Of a DNA stretch of 36,681 nucleotides, positions 1-8,495 are shown piece after piece. The stretch spans positions 1 to 36,681 of the forward strand of contig JADHNY010000031.1 of the NCBI GenBank assembly GCA_016779265.1. The letters run 5' to 3'. This DNA is from Pirellulales bacterium. GTDB lineage: Bacteria; Planctomycetota; Planctomycetia; Pirellulales; UBA1268. Numbering within the stretch: position 1 is the stretch's first letter; the number at the start of each line of letters is the position of its first letter. Made by a program: the position numbers and the translations under genes. A model generated the notes under the pieces. It was not told the DNA's origin. It saw only the letters and a list, made by a program, of their open reading frames with translations, and searched no databases.

Positions 1-135
1 GAAGGTCAGCAGGGCGAAGGTCAGCAGGGCGAGGGTCAGCAGGGCGAAGGTCAACAGGGCGAAGGTCAACAGGGCGAAGGTCAACAGGGCGAAGGACAGC
101 AGGGCGAAAGTCAGCAAGGCGAAGGACAGCAGGGG
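1..135 (+). repeat. 15-bp in-frame tandem repeat, nine units
   Basis: Nine consecutive 15-bp units of the form GAAGGTCAGCAGGGC start at base 1, with scattered changes (GTC to GAC, CAG to CAA, GAA to GAG, and AGT for GGT in unit 8). Each encodes Glu-Gly-Gln-Gln-Gly, apart from the Ser in unit 8. Most changes are synonymous, so the protein repeat is better conserved than the DNA. The array continues beyond the left edge, so the true copy number is unknown. Confidence 0.95.
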
Positions 136-654
136 CAGGCTGCAGGTGGAGCTGGCCAGCAGGAGAGTGAGGCTGGTGACCTCGGTGAGTCGGGCGACAC
201 ACGTGGCATGGCTGGCCAAGGATCGTGGTCGAGCGGCGACGGGGAGCGGCGTGGCGGTGAGACGCCGAGCACGCCGGCCGAGCTGGAATGGGGCAGCGAG
301 GATCTCGAGCATGCTCGCAATGCCACGGATCTTGCGATTGAGCACCTGCGAGAGAGTCTGAACCAGGAAGACCGCGAACTCCTCGAGCAGCTTGGCTGGA
401 ATGAGGCTCAAGCGAGGGCATTCCTCGCCCGCTGGGATGCGATGCAGCGACTTCAGCGGAGTGAGGATCCTCAGGATCGAGTGGAGTTTGAGCGGGCAGT
501 GCGGAGCCTGGGGCTACGGCCTGAAGGCATGCGAACCCAGCGACGAGCGACCCGTGAGGGCCGCTCAGGTGAAGCCGAGGGGATTCGGAGCCGACCGCCG
601 AGTGAGTACCTCGACCGAGTGCGTGCCTATAGCGAAGGGCTCTCTACGCAATGA
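1..654 (+). CDS. C-terminal part of a Gln/Gly/Glu-repeat protein (5' end outside window)
   Basis: The reading frame is open from base 1 and ends at the TGA at 652-654, so only the last 217 residues are visible and the start is missing. The first 45 residues are nine pentads of the type EGQQG, followed by a Gly/Ser/Glu-rich linker and then a charged, probably helical domain (about residues 95-217) ending in SEYLDRVRAYSEGLSTQ. There is no membrane segment in this part. The stop overlaps the nadB start (ATGA at 651-654), so the two are probably co-transcribed. The layout, a Gln-rich low-complexity linker before a short C-terminal helical domain, recalls the C-terminal region of large planctomycete DUF4175-like membrane proteins. 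That is an inference from memory of the family, and the function is unknown. Confidence 0.75.
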   Translation, partial: EGQQGEGQQGEGQQGEGQQGEGQQGEGQQGEGQQGESQQGEGQQGQAAGGAGQQESEAGDLGESGDTRGMAGQGSWSSGDGERRGGETPSTPAELEWGSEDLEHARNATDLAIEHLRESLNQEDRELLEQLGWNEAQARAFLARWDAMQRLQRSEDPQDRVEFERAVRSLGLRPEGMRTQRRATREGRSGEAEGIRSRPPSEYLDRVRAYSEGLSTQ

Positions 655-2351
655 TCGATCCGTTCGAAGGACCGCGTTATCTGGTGCCATTTGGTCCGCG
701 TCGTGTGCCGCACTGTTTTACCGACGTGCTCATTCTTGGCGGAGGTCTCGCTGGTCTGCGGGCCGCGCTTGAGGTCGATCCGAGTTTGTCGGTCACGGTC
801 ATTACAAAAGACGACCTCCGCGAGTCTTCGAGCCAGTACGCCCAAGGAGGGATCGCTGGCGTTGTCGATCCGGAAGACCGCTTCGATCATCATGTGGCCG
901 ACACGCTGACGGCCGGAGGTGGTCTCTGCCACGACGACGTTGTTGATCGAGTGGTGCGGGAGGCTCCTGCCCGCATTGAGGAGTTGATCACCTGGGGGAC
1001 GCGGTTCGACGAGCGGAATGGTGAGCTTGATCTTGGGCGTGAGGGTGGGCATAGCCACCGGCGAATCGTCCACGCGCTGGGGGACGCAACTGGCCGTGAG
1101 GTGATGCGAGCGGTCATCGAGCGGGCGAAGAGTCTGCAGAACCTTGAAGTCTGGCCCGACACCTTCACGATCGACCTGCTGACTGATGAGTCTGCCTGTC
1201 GAGGGGCCCTGGTCTGGAACAAAGACCATGGCAAGACGCTGGTCTGGGCACGGCGAACAATCCTTGCGACAGGCGGGGCAGGGCAGGTCTATCGGGAGAC
1301 GACAAATCCTGACGTGGCCAGCGGCGATGGAATGGCTCTTGCGTGGCGAGCAGGCAGTCTGCTGCGCGACATGGAGTTTATGCAGTTTCATCCCACGGTC
1401 CTCTACATCGCTGGCGGGGCCCGCAGCCTGATTACCGAGGCCGTTCGCGGAGCAGGGGCATGGCTGGTCGACCGGGATGGTCAGCGGTTTATGCCTGCCT
1501 TTGATCCTCGGGGGGAACTGGCCCCACGCGACATCGTCTCGAGGGCCATCAATCAGGTCATGCAGCAGACGCAGCATGCCAATGTCTACCTCGACCTCTC
1601 CCATCTGGATGCCGACATGGTGCGGCGACGGTTCCCGGGCATGGCAAAGCTGTGTGCGGAGTTTGGTCTCGATCTCACACGGGATCGAATTCCAGTTCGC
1701 CCGGGTGCCCACTACATGATTGGCGGGGTGGCGGTGGACGCGGATGGTCGAACCGATCTGCCTGGACTGCTGGCAGCGGGAGAAGTCACCTCGAGCGGAC
1801 TGCATGGTGCGAATCGGCTAGCGAGCAACAGCCTGCTGGAAGGTCTTGTGTACGGTGCGCGGGCAGGGGCTGCTGCGTCGACGGATGTGCTCGCGATGGA
1901 GGATCGTGATGACCTCCACGTCCCCCTCCTCTCCAATCCCCGCCAGCAAGAGATGCACGAGCCGCTCGATCTGGAAGACATCCGCAACTCACTCAAGAGC
2001 ATGATGTGGCGGAAGGTTGGGGTCGATCGCAGCGGCAGTTCGCTCGCTGAAGCCCTTGAAGCAGTGGAGGGCTGGTGTCGGTATGTGCTTCCACGTCAGT
2101 TCTCTGAGCCACGTGGTTGGCAACTGCAGAACATGCTAGAGGTTGGGAGGCTGATGATCCGGGGGGCGATTGTCCGGGACGAGACGCGTGGCGTGCATAC
2201 CAGACACGATCATCCAGAGGCGGTCCCTCGTTGGCAGCGACACATTGCGTGGCGGCGGGGCATGTCAGGCCACCGTGAAATGGAGCTTGGCGAGGCATTC
2301 TGCCTGCAGCCGCCAACGAAAATGTTCCCGGTGACCTCGGCAGGTCTCTAA
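651..2351 (+). CDS. nadB: L-aspartate oxidase (quinolinate pathway of NAD synthesis)
   Basis: This is a 566-residue FAD enzyme that oxidises L-aspartate to iminoaspartate, the first step of de novo NAD synthesis. The N-terminal dinucleotide fold has LILGGGLAGLRAALE (about residues 28-42). Family motifs follow: SSSQYAQGGIAGV, HRRIVHALGDATGREVM, ATGGAGQVY, FMQFHPT, LITEAVRGAGA, HYMIGGV and GLHGANRLASNSLLEGLVYG. The C-terminal helical domain contains the usual GVHTRHDHPE. HTRHDHPE and the length separate it from the longer succinate dehydrogenase flavoprotein SdhA. The ATG at 651 overlaps the upstream stop, and a GAAGGG at 634-639 is a slightly distant ribosome site. nadA and nadC are not in the window. 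Confidence 0.97.
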   Translation: MIDPFEGPRYLVPFGPRRVPHCFTDVLILGGGLAGLRAALEVDPSLSVTVITKDDLRESSSQYAQGGIAGVVDPEDRFDHHVADTLTAGGGLCHDDVVDRVVREAPARIEELITWGTRFDERNGELDLGREGGHSHRRIVHALGDATGREVMRAVIERAKSLQNLEVWPDTFTIDLLTDESACRGALVWNKDHGKTLVWARRTILATGGAGQVYRETTNPDVASGDGMALAWRAGSLLRDMEFMQFHPTVLYIAGGARSLITEAVRGAGAWLVDRDGQRFMPAFDPRGELAPRDIVSRAINQVMQQTQHANVYLDLSHLDADMVRRRFPGMAKLCAEFGLDLTRDRIPVRPGAHYMIGGVAVDADGRTDLPGLLAAGEVTSSGLHGANRLASNSLLEGLVYGARAGAAASTDVLAMEDRDDLHVPLLSNPRQQEMHEPLDLEDIRNSLKSMMWRKVGVDRSGSSLAEALEAVEGWCRYVLPRQFSEPRGWQLQNMLEVGRLMIRGAIVRDETRGVHTRHDHPEAVPRWQRHIAWRRGMSGHREMELGEAFCLQPPTKMFPVTSAGL

Positions 2352-2477
2352 GCCCTGCTGGAGGCACACGGCAGGGACTGGACAGCCCGGTAGGGGCGGT
2401 TCTATCGTGATATGGCATCCCACGTGGTCCCGTTTGCGGGGCTGCAGATCCTGCGTGGATCGTGCGTTGGCGGGCCT

Positions 2478-2520
2478 CCGGAGTCTCTCCGGGCGGCACT
2501 CTTGCCGGGTGCGTTTTTTT
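2478..2520 (+). terminator. Candidate intrinsic terminator after nadB
   Basis: Two adjacent short hairpins lie 126 bp after the nadB stop: CCGGAG-TCT-CTCCGG (2478-2492) and CGGCA-CTCT-TGCCG (2494-2507). They are followed after 6 nt by a run of seven T (2514-2520). The stems are short and the T-run is not directly adjacent, so this is only a moderate candidate. It would separate nadB from the ABC operon that starts at 2588. Confidence 0.4.
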
Positions 2521-2587
2521 ACCGCGTAGGCGGCGAGAAAATCGTGGGTGGGATTCGGGATTGAGAGTAGGGCGACGAGGACGGGCG

Positions 2588-3358
2588 ATGCACGAAGCGG
2601 AAACTGCTGGTCAGCAAAAAGCGACCTCCGGCACGGACTGGATGATCGAAGCAGACGGCCTGACAAAGTACTACGGAACGTTCATCGCGGTGAAGGACAT
2701 GACGTTCCGTGTGCCGCGTGGGCAGGTTGTGGCGTTCCTGGGCCCCAACGGCGCCGGCAAGAGCACCACGATGAAGATGCTCACCGGCTACCTCGCTGCT
2801 TCCGCTGGCACCGCGAGGATCGCCGGTTTTGACATGGCAACCGACAGGATTTCGGGTGCCAAGCGACTCGGCTACCTGCCCGAGAACGGACCGCTCTATC
2901 CCGACATGACCCCACGGAGCCTGCTTGAGTTCTTTGCAGACGCTCGCGGCATATCCGGGGACTACCGAAAAGAGCGGATCGAGGCGGTCATTCGTCAGTG
3001 CGAACTCGGCAGTGTGATCGGGAAAGCCATCGACAAGCTCTCCAAGGGGTATCGGCAACGCGTGGGGATGGCGCAGGTGCTCCTGCATGAGCCCGACGTC
3101 TTGATCCTTGATGAGCCGACGAGCGGTCTCGATCCGAACCAGATTCGGGAGGTTCGCGAGAACATCCGCCGGCTTGGTGAGAAGAAGACCATCCTGCTCT
3201 CCACACACATCCTGCAGGAGGTCGAGGCCCTTGCCGACCGGGTGATCCTGGTTGCTGAGGGTCGGCTGGTGTTTGATGGCAAGCCGCAAGACCTTGTGGC
3301 ATCGGGCGGCACGCTCGACGATCGGTTTTATGAACTCACTCGTGGATCCGCGGCGTAA
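2588..3358 (+). CDS. ABC transporter ATP-binding protein, GldA-like
   Basis: This is a 256-residue ABC ATPase. It has Walker A GPNGAGKST, the Q-loop region LGYLPENGPLYPDMT, signature LSKGYRQRVGMAQ, Walker B VLILDEPTSGLDP and the switch histidine in LSTHILQEVEAL. The signature and the YLPENGPLYPDMT stretch are typical of the GldA/CcmA-type ATPases that pair with ABC-2 permeases. The ATG at 2588 is used; an ATG at 2642, just before IEADGLTKYYG, is also possible because the first 18 residues are low-complexity and the ribosome site is weak. The next two genes (permease/GldG fusion and DUF4340 protein) complete a Gld-like ABC module. It would energise that complex from the cytoplasmic side; the substrate is unknown. 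Confidence 0.93.
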   Translation: MHEAETAGQQKATSGTDWMIEADGLTKYYGTFIAVKDMTFRVPRGQVVAFLGPNGAGKSTTMKMLTGYLAASAGTARIAGFDMATDRISGAKRLGYLPENGPLYPDMTPRSLLEFFADARGISGDYRKERIEAVIRQCELGSVIGKAIDKLSKGYRQRVGMAQVLLHEPDVLILDEPTSGLDPNQIREVRENIRRLGEKKTILLSTHILQEVEALADRVILVAEGRLVFDGKPQDLVASGGTLDDRFYELTRGSAA

Positions 3359-3438
3359 CTCGTCGCGGCTGATTCGCAACTGCCCCGGTTGCTTCGGGGT
3401 GGGCCAACGTTGATACGCACTCGAAGGGAATGATGGCG

Positions 3439-6183
3439 ATGAAGTGGCATGTGCTCGACGCCGTGTTCAAGCGGAATTTCGTAGCCTACTTCTCAAACCC
3501 CACCGGCTACGTCTTTATCTGCGTATTCGTGCTGCTGGGGTCGCTGGCGGCTTTCTGGCCACCGGAGTTTTTTAACTCGAATCTGGCCAATCTCGACCAG
3601 CTCAACCGGTATCTGCCCTACATCATGCTGGTGTTCATTCCAGCGATCACGATGAGTGTCTGGGCGGAGGAGCGTCGTCAGGGCACGGATGAACTGCTGC
3701 TGACGATCCCTGCCACTGACCAAGAGGTCGTGTTTGGCAAGTATCTCGCAGCGGTCGGCATTTTCACCGTCGCGTTGATGTTTTCGATGGTCTGCAACGT
3801 GGTGATCCTGCTCCGCTGGGGAACGCCAGACCCGGGACTCTTTTTCACGAACTATCTGGGCTACTGGTTTGTTGGCCTGGCCATGCTGGCGATCGGCATG
3901 GTGGCCAGCTTCTTAACCAGCAACCTGACTGTCGGCTTTGTGCTCGGGCTGTTGCTCAATGCACCACTGGTGGTGGCGGATCAGGCAGGGACGGTCATGA
4001 GCCCGTCGTGGGCAGCAACGGTGCGTGCTTGGAGCATGGCCGAGCAGTTCACGGACTTCGGCCGAGGCATTCTCAGCCTTTCAGCCGTGGCCTATTTTTT
4101 GGGCCTGGTTCTGGTCTGTCTGTATGTCGCCATGGTGCTGATCGGGCGACGACACTGGACGGGGCGAAAGGACGGTGCCCAGATGGGGGCCCATTTCGTC
4201 GTGCGAACGGTGGCCCTGGTGGCCGCCAGTTTTGGCGTCGTTCTGCTCGTCCGTTCGGTCGACGTAAGAGCCGATCTCTCAGAAGGGCAGATCAGTTCTC
4301 TGGCAGCTGATACCCGCCGGCTCCTGGCAGAACTCAACCCGGATCGGCCAGTGGAGGTCACGGCTTACGTGAGCCCGGTGGTGCCTGAGGACTACACGCA
4401 GACCCGCCTCGATCTGCTCAACATGCTGCGGCAGTTCGAAAGGCTCGGAGGCCGTAATGTGAAGGTCGAGGTGGTCTCCACCGAGCCGAAGACGGAGGCT
4501 GCGGCGCTTGCCCGTCAGCAGTTTGGTATCGAGCCGGTTTCGGTGTTGGCCCGGGTGCGTGGAGCGTATCGAGAGGAGGAGATCTTCCTCGGCTGTGCCT
4601 TTACCAGCGGCCTGGAGAAGGTCGTCGTGCCCTTCTTCGATCGAGGCACGCCGGTGGAGTACGAACTGATTCGTTCGATCTGCACGGCAAACGAACAGGA
4701 CCGCAAGCGGCTCGGTGTGCTGACCACTGATGCGGAGATTTTTGGTGGCTTCGACATGATGACGGGGGCGCAGCGGCCCCGGCAGCCACTCGTCGATGAG
4801 CTTGAGAAGCAGTACGAGGTTGTTCAGGTTGACCCCACCTCGCCGATTGTGGAGCAGTACGACGTGATGCTGGCGCTCCAGCCATCGTCGCTCGGTCCTG
4901 CCGAGATGGAGAACTTCGTGGCAGCTGTCAAAGCAGGGCAGCCGGTTGCGATCTTTGAAGACCCACTTCCCGTGTTGATGACTGGTGTGCCGGGCACGAG
5001 TCAGCCGCGACGTGGGCAGGGCGGCCCGATGGCGATGTTCCAGCAACAAGGGCAGCCAAAGGGTGATCTTGAACTGCTTTGGAACACCCTTGGAGTGGAG
5101 CTGATCACCTCCGGTGGCCAGCCGATGTTTGGCGGTGCTGGTCCCAGCCCGGTTGTTGTCTGGCAGGACTACAACCCGCATCCGAAAATTGATCTGCCAA
5201 GCCAGTTTGTGTTTGTCGACCAGGCGTTGGAACTGCTTGGCGGAGCAGGCAACGCGCTCAGCCCGGAGTCGACGGTCACCTCTGGGCTGCAGGAGATGCT
5301 GTTTCCATTTCCTGGCGGGCTGCGGACGAAGGAAAAGGTGAGTGTGAACTTCACGCCCCTGGCTCGCACCGGAACCCGCAGCGGCACCATCGATGTGGCT
5401 GCGATCATGAGCAACAGTGGTGATCCACGCATGCTGCAGGCGTTTGAGCAGCCGGGCGAAGAGGCCATGGTGCTGGCAGCCCGGATCGAGCGTGCAGCGG
5501 CGGCGGACGGTGAGCCCGCTGAGGGGGCCGAGCCGGCGAAGCCGATACAAGCGATTGTGGTAACCGACGTCGACCTGCTTGATGGCCGCATCTTTGGGCT
5601 GCGTGATCGGCCTGATGAGTTTCTCGCCATGGATCTCGACAACGTCACCTTCGTGCTCAATGTGCTCGATGCTCTGGCCGGCGATGACCGTTTCATTGAA
5701 ATCCGCAAGCGGAAGCCGGTGCACCGCACCCTCGAGCGGATTGAGAAGGCGGTCGAGGAAGCTCGCGAGCAGGCCGACAATGAACGGAAGAAGTTCATGG
5801 CGGAGTTCGAAGAGGCGGAGAGCGAAGCGAACGCCAAGATGCGCGAGGATGTCGGCAGCTTCGAAGAGAAGGTGCGTGACATGGAAAACAGCGGCAACGC
5901 GGATTCTCAAGAGCTCGTGGCTGCGATGCAGCAGCTGGCGAGCCAGCAACGGCTTGCCCAGCGGCGTCTCGACACCAAGATCGAGGGCCTGCGGCGGAGG
6001 CGGGATGCCGAGGTTGAGGCTGTGGAACGACGGCTCGGTGCAGCGGTCCGTCGTGAACAGGATCGGCAGAAGTGGCTGGCAGTGTTGCTGCCGCCGATTC
6101 CGCCGCTGGTGGTGGCCTTCTTCGTGTTCTTCCGTCGCCGAGCCCGTGAGCGGGAAGGCGTCTCGAAGGCACGGCTGCGTTGA
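3439..6183 (+). CDS. Fused ABC-2 permease and GldG-type auxiliary protein
   Basis: The protein has 914 residues. Residues 1-235 are a six-helix ABC-2 (GldF/NosY-like) permease with EERRQGTDELLLTIPATDQE near residue 77, typical of the cytoplasmic loop. A further helix at about 255-272 leads into a periplasmic GldG_ABC_2-like domain beginning near DLSEGQISSLAADTRRLL and running to about residue 740. A long charged coiled coil (about 755-880) precedes a last helix (WLAVLLPPIPPLVVAFFVFF) and an Arg-rich tail. In Flavobacterium, GldF and GldG are separate proteins; here they are one chain. The start is set at 3439 because AAGGGA at 3424-3429 is then 9 nt away; ATGs at 3430 and 3433 are too close. 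The partner ATPase is upstream and the DUF4340 protein downstream. Confidence 0.92.
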   Translation: MKWHVLDAVFKRNFVAYFSNPTGYVFICVFVLLGSLAAFWPPEFFNSNLANLDQLNRYLPYIMLVFIPAITMSVWAEERRQGTDELLLTIPATDQEVVFGKYLAAVGIFTVALMFSMVCNVVILLRWGTPDPGLFFTNYLGYWFVGLAMLAIGMVASFLTSNLTVGFVLGLLLNAPLVVADQAGTVMSPSWAATVRAWSMAEQFTDFGRGILSLSAVAYFLGLVLVCLYVAMVLIGRRHWTGRKDGAQMGAHFVVRTVALVAASFGVVLLVRSVDVRADLSEGQISSLAADTRRLLAELNPDRPVEVTAYVSPVVPEDYTQTRLDLLNMLRQFERLGGRNVKVEVVSTEPKTEAAALARQQFGIEPVSVLARVRGAYREEEIFLGCAFTSGLEKVVVPFFDRGTPVEYELIRSICTANEQDRKRLGVLTTDAEIFGGFDMMTGAQRPRQPLVDELEKQYEVVQVDPTSPIVEQYDVMLALQPSSLGPAEMENFVAAVKAGQPVAIFEDPLPVLMTGVPGTSQPRRGQGGPMAMFQQQGQPKGDLELLWNTLGVELITSGGQPMFGGAGPSPVVVWQDYNPHPKIDLPSQFVFVDQALELLGGAGNALSPESTVTSGLQEMLFPFPGGLRTKEKVSVNFTPLARTGTRSGTIDVAAIMSNSGDPRMLQAFEQPGEEAMVLAARIERAAAADGEPAEGAEPAKPIQAIVVTDVDLLDGRIFGLRDRPDEFLAMDLDNVTFVLNVLDALAGDDRFIEIRKRKPVHRTLERIEKAVEEAREQADNERKKFMAEFEEAESEANAKMREDVGSFEEKVRDMENSGNADSQELVAAMQQLASQQRLAQRRLDTKIEGLRRRRDAEVEAVERRLGAAVRREQDRQKWLAVLLPPIPPLVVAFFVFFRRRAREREGVSKARLR

Positions 6184-6248
6184 GCGTTACGGAACACTGA
6201 AGTCTCGAGCGACCGAAAACGTCTTTCGGTTTGGTAACACGGGTGAGG

Positions 6249-8093
6249 ATGGCAGAGATGGCGATGGACAACGGTAGTGCGGCAGACGAACGTGGCGGAC
6301 TGTCAACAGCCACGAAGACCACACTGCTCTATCTCGTGGTTGGCTTCGGCCTGCTGCTCACTGGCTGGTGGGTGCAGCCTCGTTTTCAGGCAAGATCGAT
6401 CAAAGCTGAGTTGCAGAGCGTCCTGTTTCCTAAACTGGAAGATGTGGCCCAGGCAGGCAGTCTGGAGATCGTGTCCTACAACGAGGAGCTGGCCGAGCTC
6501 TCTCCCTTCAAGGTTGTCAAAACTGGCGGCGTCTGGGTTCTGCCGGCTCACGACAACTACCCTGCCGACGCGCAGGAACATCTCGCTGCTGCAGCCACCG
6601 AACTGATCGATATGAAGCCGCTCGACGTGATGAGCGAGTCGCCGGCAGATCACGAGACCTTCGGTGTGATCGAGCCAGATCCGCAGAAAATCGAGGCGGG
6701 CATGACCGGTGTCGGTAAGCTGCTTGAGATCCGCGACGAGGCTGGTACAGCTCTGGCACGGCTCGTGGTAGGCAAGGAAGATCGTCAGCCAGCTGGGGCT
6801 GCCGGTGGTACCCGTCTTCTCAGGTTTGTGCGGATCTCTGGTCAGGATCCGGTCTATCGTGTGGAGATCGACACCTCCAAGTTGACGACCCGTTTTGGCG
6901 ATTGGATTGAAAAGGATCTGCTTAAGCTGTCGCCGTGGGATGTCCGCAATGTGACGCTTGATGACTACGCTCTGGCAGCCGTGCAGGCCGAAGGTCGCAT
7001 GATGGTTGAGCAGCAGCGGCAGAGTCGCGTGCAACTGGCGTACAACGATCAGGATGCAGAGTGGTCGCTGACGTCTCTTGAGGTCTTTAATCCAGAAGAC
7101 TCAACGGCAGAGCCGGAGATGGTGACGCTTGGTGACGACCAGGAACTCGATACGGCCAAGCTCAATGATCTGCGAAATGCCCTTGGCGACCTGAAGATCA
7201 TCGATGTGGCCCGCAAGCCCGCTGGGCTGACGGCTGATCTCGAGGCGGAAGCCTCCTTCCTCGACGATGACGAAGCGGTGCGGTCGATGCAGCAGCGAGG
7301 CTTTCTGCCTCTGTCATCCGGTGAAATCCTTTCCACCGATGGTGAAACGGTTGTGGGGATGAAGGACGGGGTCGAGTACGTGCTCCGCTTTGGTGCCGGC
7401 ACCAGTGTTGTGCAGACAGGTGAAGATGCCGGAGAGGTGGGCGAACGCAGTGAGGTGCCGGGCCGCTATCTTCTCGTGATGGCACGGTTCAACGAGTCGC
7501 TATTAGAGAAGCCGGTCCTCGAGCCTGTGCCAGGTGAAGAGCCCGCTGAAACGACGGAGCCTGAAACGACGGAGCCTGAAACGACGGAGCCTGAAACGAC
7601 AGATGGCTCATCGTTCTCACGCAGCGGGCCTTTCCGGCTGGTTGCACAGGCAGACGACGACGCGGCTGTGGCTGGAGAGGCTGCTGAGCAGGGGAGTGCT
7701 GAAGAGCCGAGTGGGGGCGACGAGTCTGCAGACGCCGAAGATGGCCCGCCGTCACCAGCTCCCTCGGCTGCGGAAGCGCTCCAGGCAGCCGATGAGGCTG
7801 AAGCGAAGGCGCAGGCTGCCCGGGAAGAGCGTCGACGTGTGGAGCGCGAGAACCGCCGGCGGCAGGAGGAGTACGACGAGCAGGTTGAATCAGGGAAGAA
7901 GCGAGTCCGGGAGCTGAACGGCCGTTTCGCCGCCTGGTACTACATTGTTTCCGACGAGGAGTACGCGAAGATTCACCTTTCGCAGGCTGATGTTGTCCGT
8001 GAGGCCGGAGCCGCCGAGACGGATCCAGCGGCCGCAGGCGGACTGGGACTTCCAAACACGCCTGGCTTCGCGTTACCGCCTGCAGGTCAGTGA
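6249..8093 (+). CDS. DUF4340 membrane-anchored protein with Thr/Glu/Pro repeat and coiled coil
   Basis: This is a 614-residue protein with one N-terminal helix (TLLYLVVGFGLLLTGWWV, about residues 22-42) and a large extracytoplasmic region with features of DUF4340 (ELSPFKVVK, then a second similar segment LSPWDVRNVTLDDYA). DUF4340 proteins usually follow GldA/GldFG-type ABC genes, as here. After about residue 430 the sequence becomes acidic and repetitive: three exact ETTEP units, an Ala/Glu-rich stretch, a charged coiled coil (REERRRVERENRRRQEEYDE) and a final segment WYYIVSDEEYAKIHLSQ. That closing segment suggests the DUF4340 domain is interrupted by a low-complexity insert. ATG 6249 is used; ATGs at 6258 and 6264 and a TTG at 6231 are alternatives, with GTGAGG at 6243-6248 best placed for 6258. 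Confidence 0.85.
   Translation: MAEMAMDNGSAADERGGLSTATKTTLLYLVVGFGLLLTGWWVQPRFQARSIKAELQSVLFPKLEDVAQAGSLEIVSYNEELAELSPFKVVKTGGVWVLPAHDNYPADAQEHLAAAATELIDMKPLDVMSESPADHETFGVIEPDPQKIEAGMTGVGKLLEIRDEAGTALARLVVGKEDRQPAGAAGGTRLLRFVRISGQDPVYRVEIDTSKLTTRFGDWIEKDLLKLSPWDVRNVTLDDYALAAVQAEGRMMVEQQRQSRVQLAYNDQDAEWSLTSLEVFNPEDSTAEPEMVTLGDDQELDTAKLNDLRNALGDLKIIDVARKPAGLTADLEAEASFLDDDEAVRSMQQRGFLPLSSGEILSTDGETVVGMKDGVEYVLRFGAGTSVVQTGEDAGEVGERSEVPGRYLLVMARFNESLLEKPVLEPVPGEEPAETTEPETTEPETTEPETTDGSSFSRSGPFRLVAQADDDAAVAGEAAEQGSAEEPSGGDESADAEDGPPSPAPSAAEALQAADEAEAKAQAAREERRRVERENRRRQEEYDEQVESGKKRVRELNGRFAAWYYIVSDEEYAKIHLSQADVVREAGAAETDPAAAGGLGLPNTPGFALPPAGQ
7548..7600 (+). repeat. 15-bp in-frame tandem repeat (ETTEP)
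   Basis: There are three identical 15-bp units GAAACGACGGAGCCT (7548-7592), followed by a partial fourth (GAAACGAC, ending at 7600). Identity at DNA level points to recent slippage. This is one of three separate 15-bp arrays in the window. Confidence 0.9.
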
Positions 8094-8147
8094 GGCCGTG
8101 CTCCCAGCGACGAAAAAGGTGTGTTGCAAGAGAAGGTGTGTCTTCGC

Positions 8148-8495
8148 TTACTCTCCACGGCCAAGGTCGTGGAGGTAGTCGAAGAGGTAAATCCCTGTCT
8201 CGTGACCGTCGGAAAAGCTGATCGCATAGGCGTACTGGCCGACAGGCTTCATGCCGGTCACGCTCAGCGGCCGAGTCTCTTCTGGAGACAACACCTGTAG
8301 GAGCGGTGGCTCAGGCGTGGCTGACCGCTTCTCTCGACAGTTGGCACATGGGCAGGCGTCTCGCAGCTTACGAGGCGAGTGCACATGCCGGCTTCCATCG
8401 TTCCAGCAGATCTCGATACAGCCATCCTCCAACCGACGGAGATCCGTCGGAACGGGGAGGGCAGCAGAGGGAGAACTGGTGTCTGGTGTGCTCAT
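8148..8495 (-). CDS. DUF971 (GBBH-like N-terminal) domain protein
   Basis: This is a 115-residue single-domain protein. The core shows the DUF971 pattern: a strand with ICWNDGSRHVHSPRKLRDACPCANC, then PVGQYAYAISFSDGHETGIYLFDYLHDL at the C-terminus. The CPCANC cysteines match the conserved cysteine position seen in many members. The fold is shared with the N-terminal domain of gamma-butyrobetaine hydroxylase, and stand-alone members have been linked to iron-sulfur handling, but its job here is unknown. The start overlaps the stop of the PaaK-like gene (ATGA at 8492-8495), so the two are translationally coupled. It converges on the DUF4340 gene with only 54 bp between the stops, where I saw no clear terminator. 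Confidence 0.9.
   Translation of the reverse strand: MSTPDTSSPSAALPVPTDLRRLEDGCIEICWNDGSRHVHSPRKLRDACPCANCREKRSATPEPPLLQVLSPEETRPLSVTGMKPVGQYAYAISFSDGHETGIYLFDYLHDLGRGE

Noticed and set aside
627-1805. 392-residue frame on the - strand
   Set aside because: It is fully antisense to nadB, whose motifs are complete; the translation has no recognisable domain and is a shadow of GC-rich codons.
3383-3399. Small CCCCG/CGGGG hairpin between the ATPase and permease genes as a terminator
   Set aside because: The stem has only five pairs, there is no T-run, and it lies inside an obvious operon.
4279-5949. 556-residue frame on the - strand
   Set aside because: It is antisense to the GldF-GldG fusion; the composition (many His, Arg, Leu) is typical of a shadow frame.
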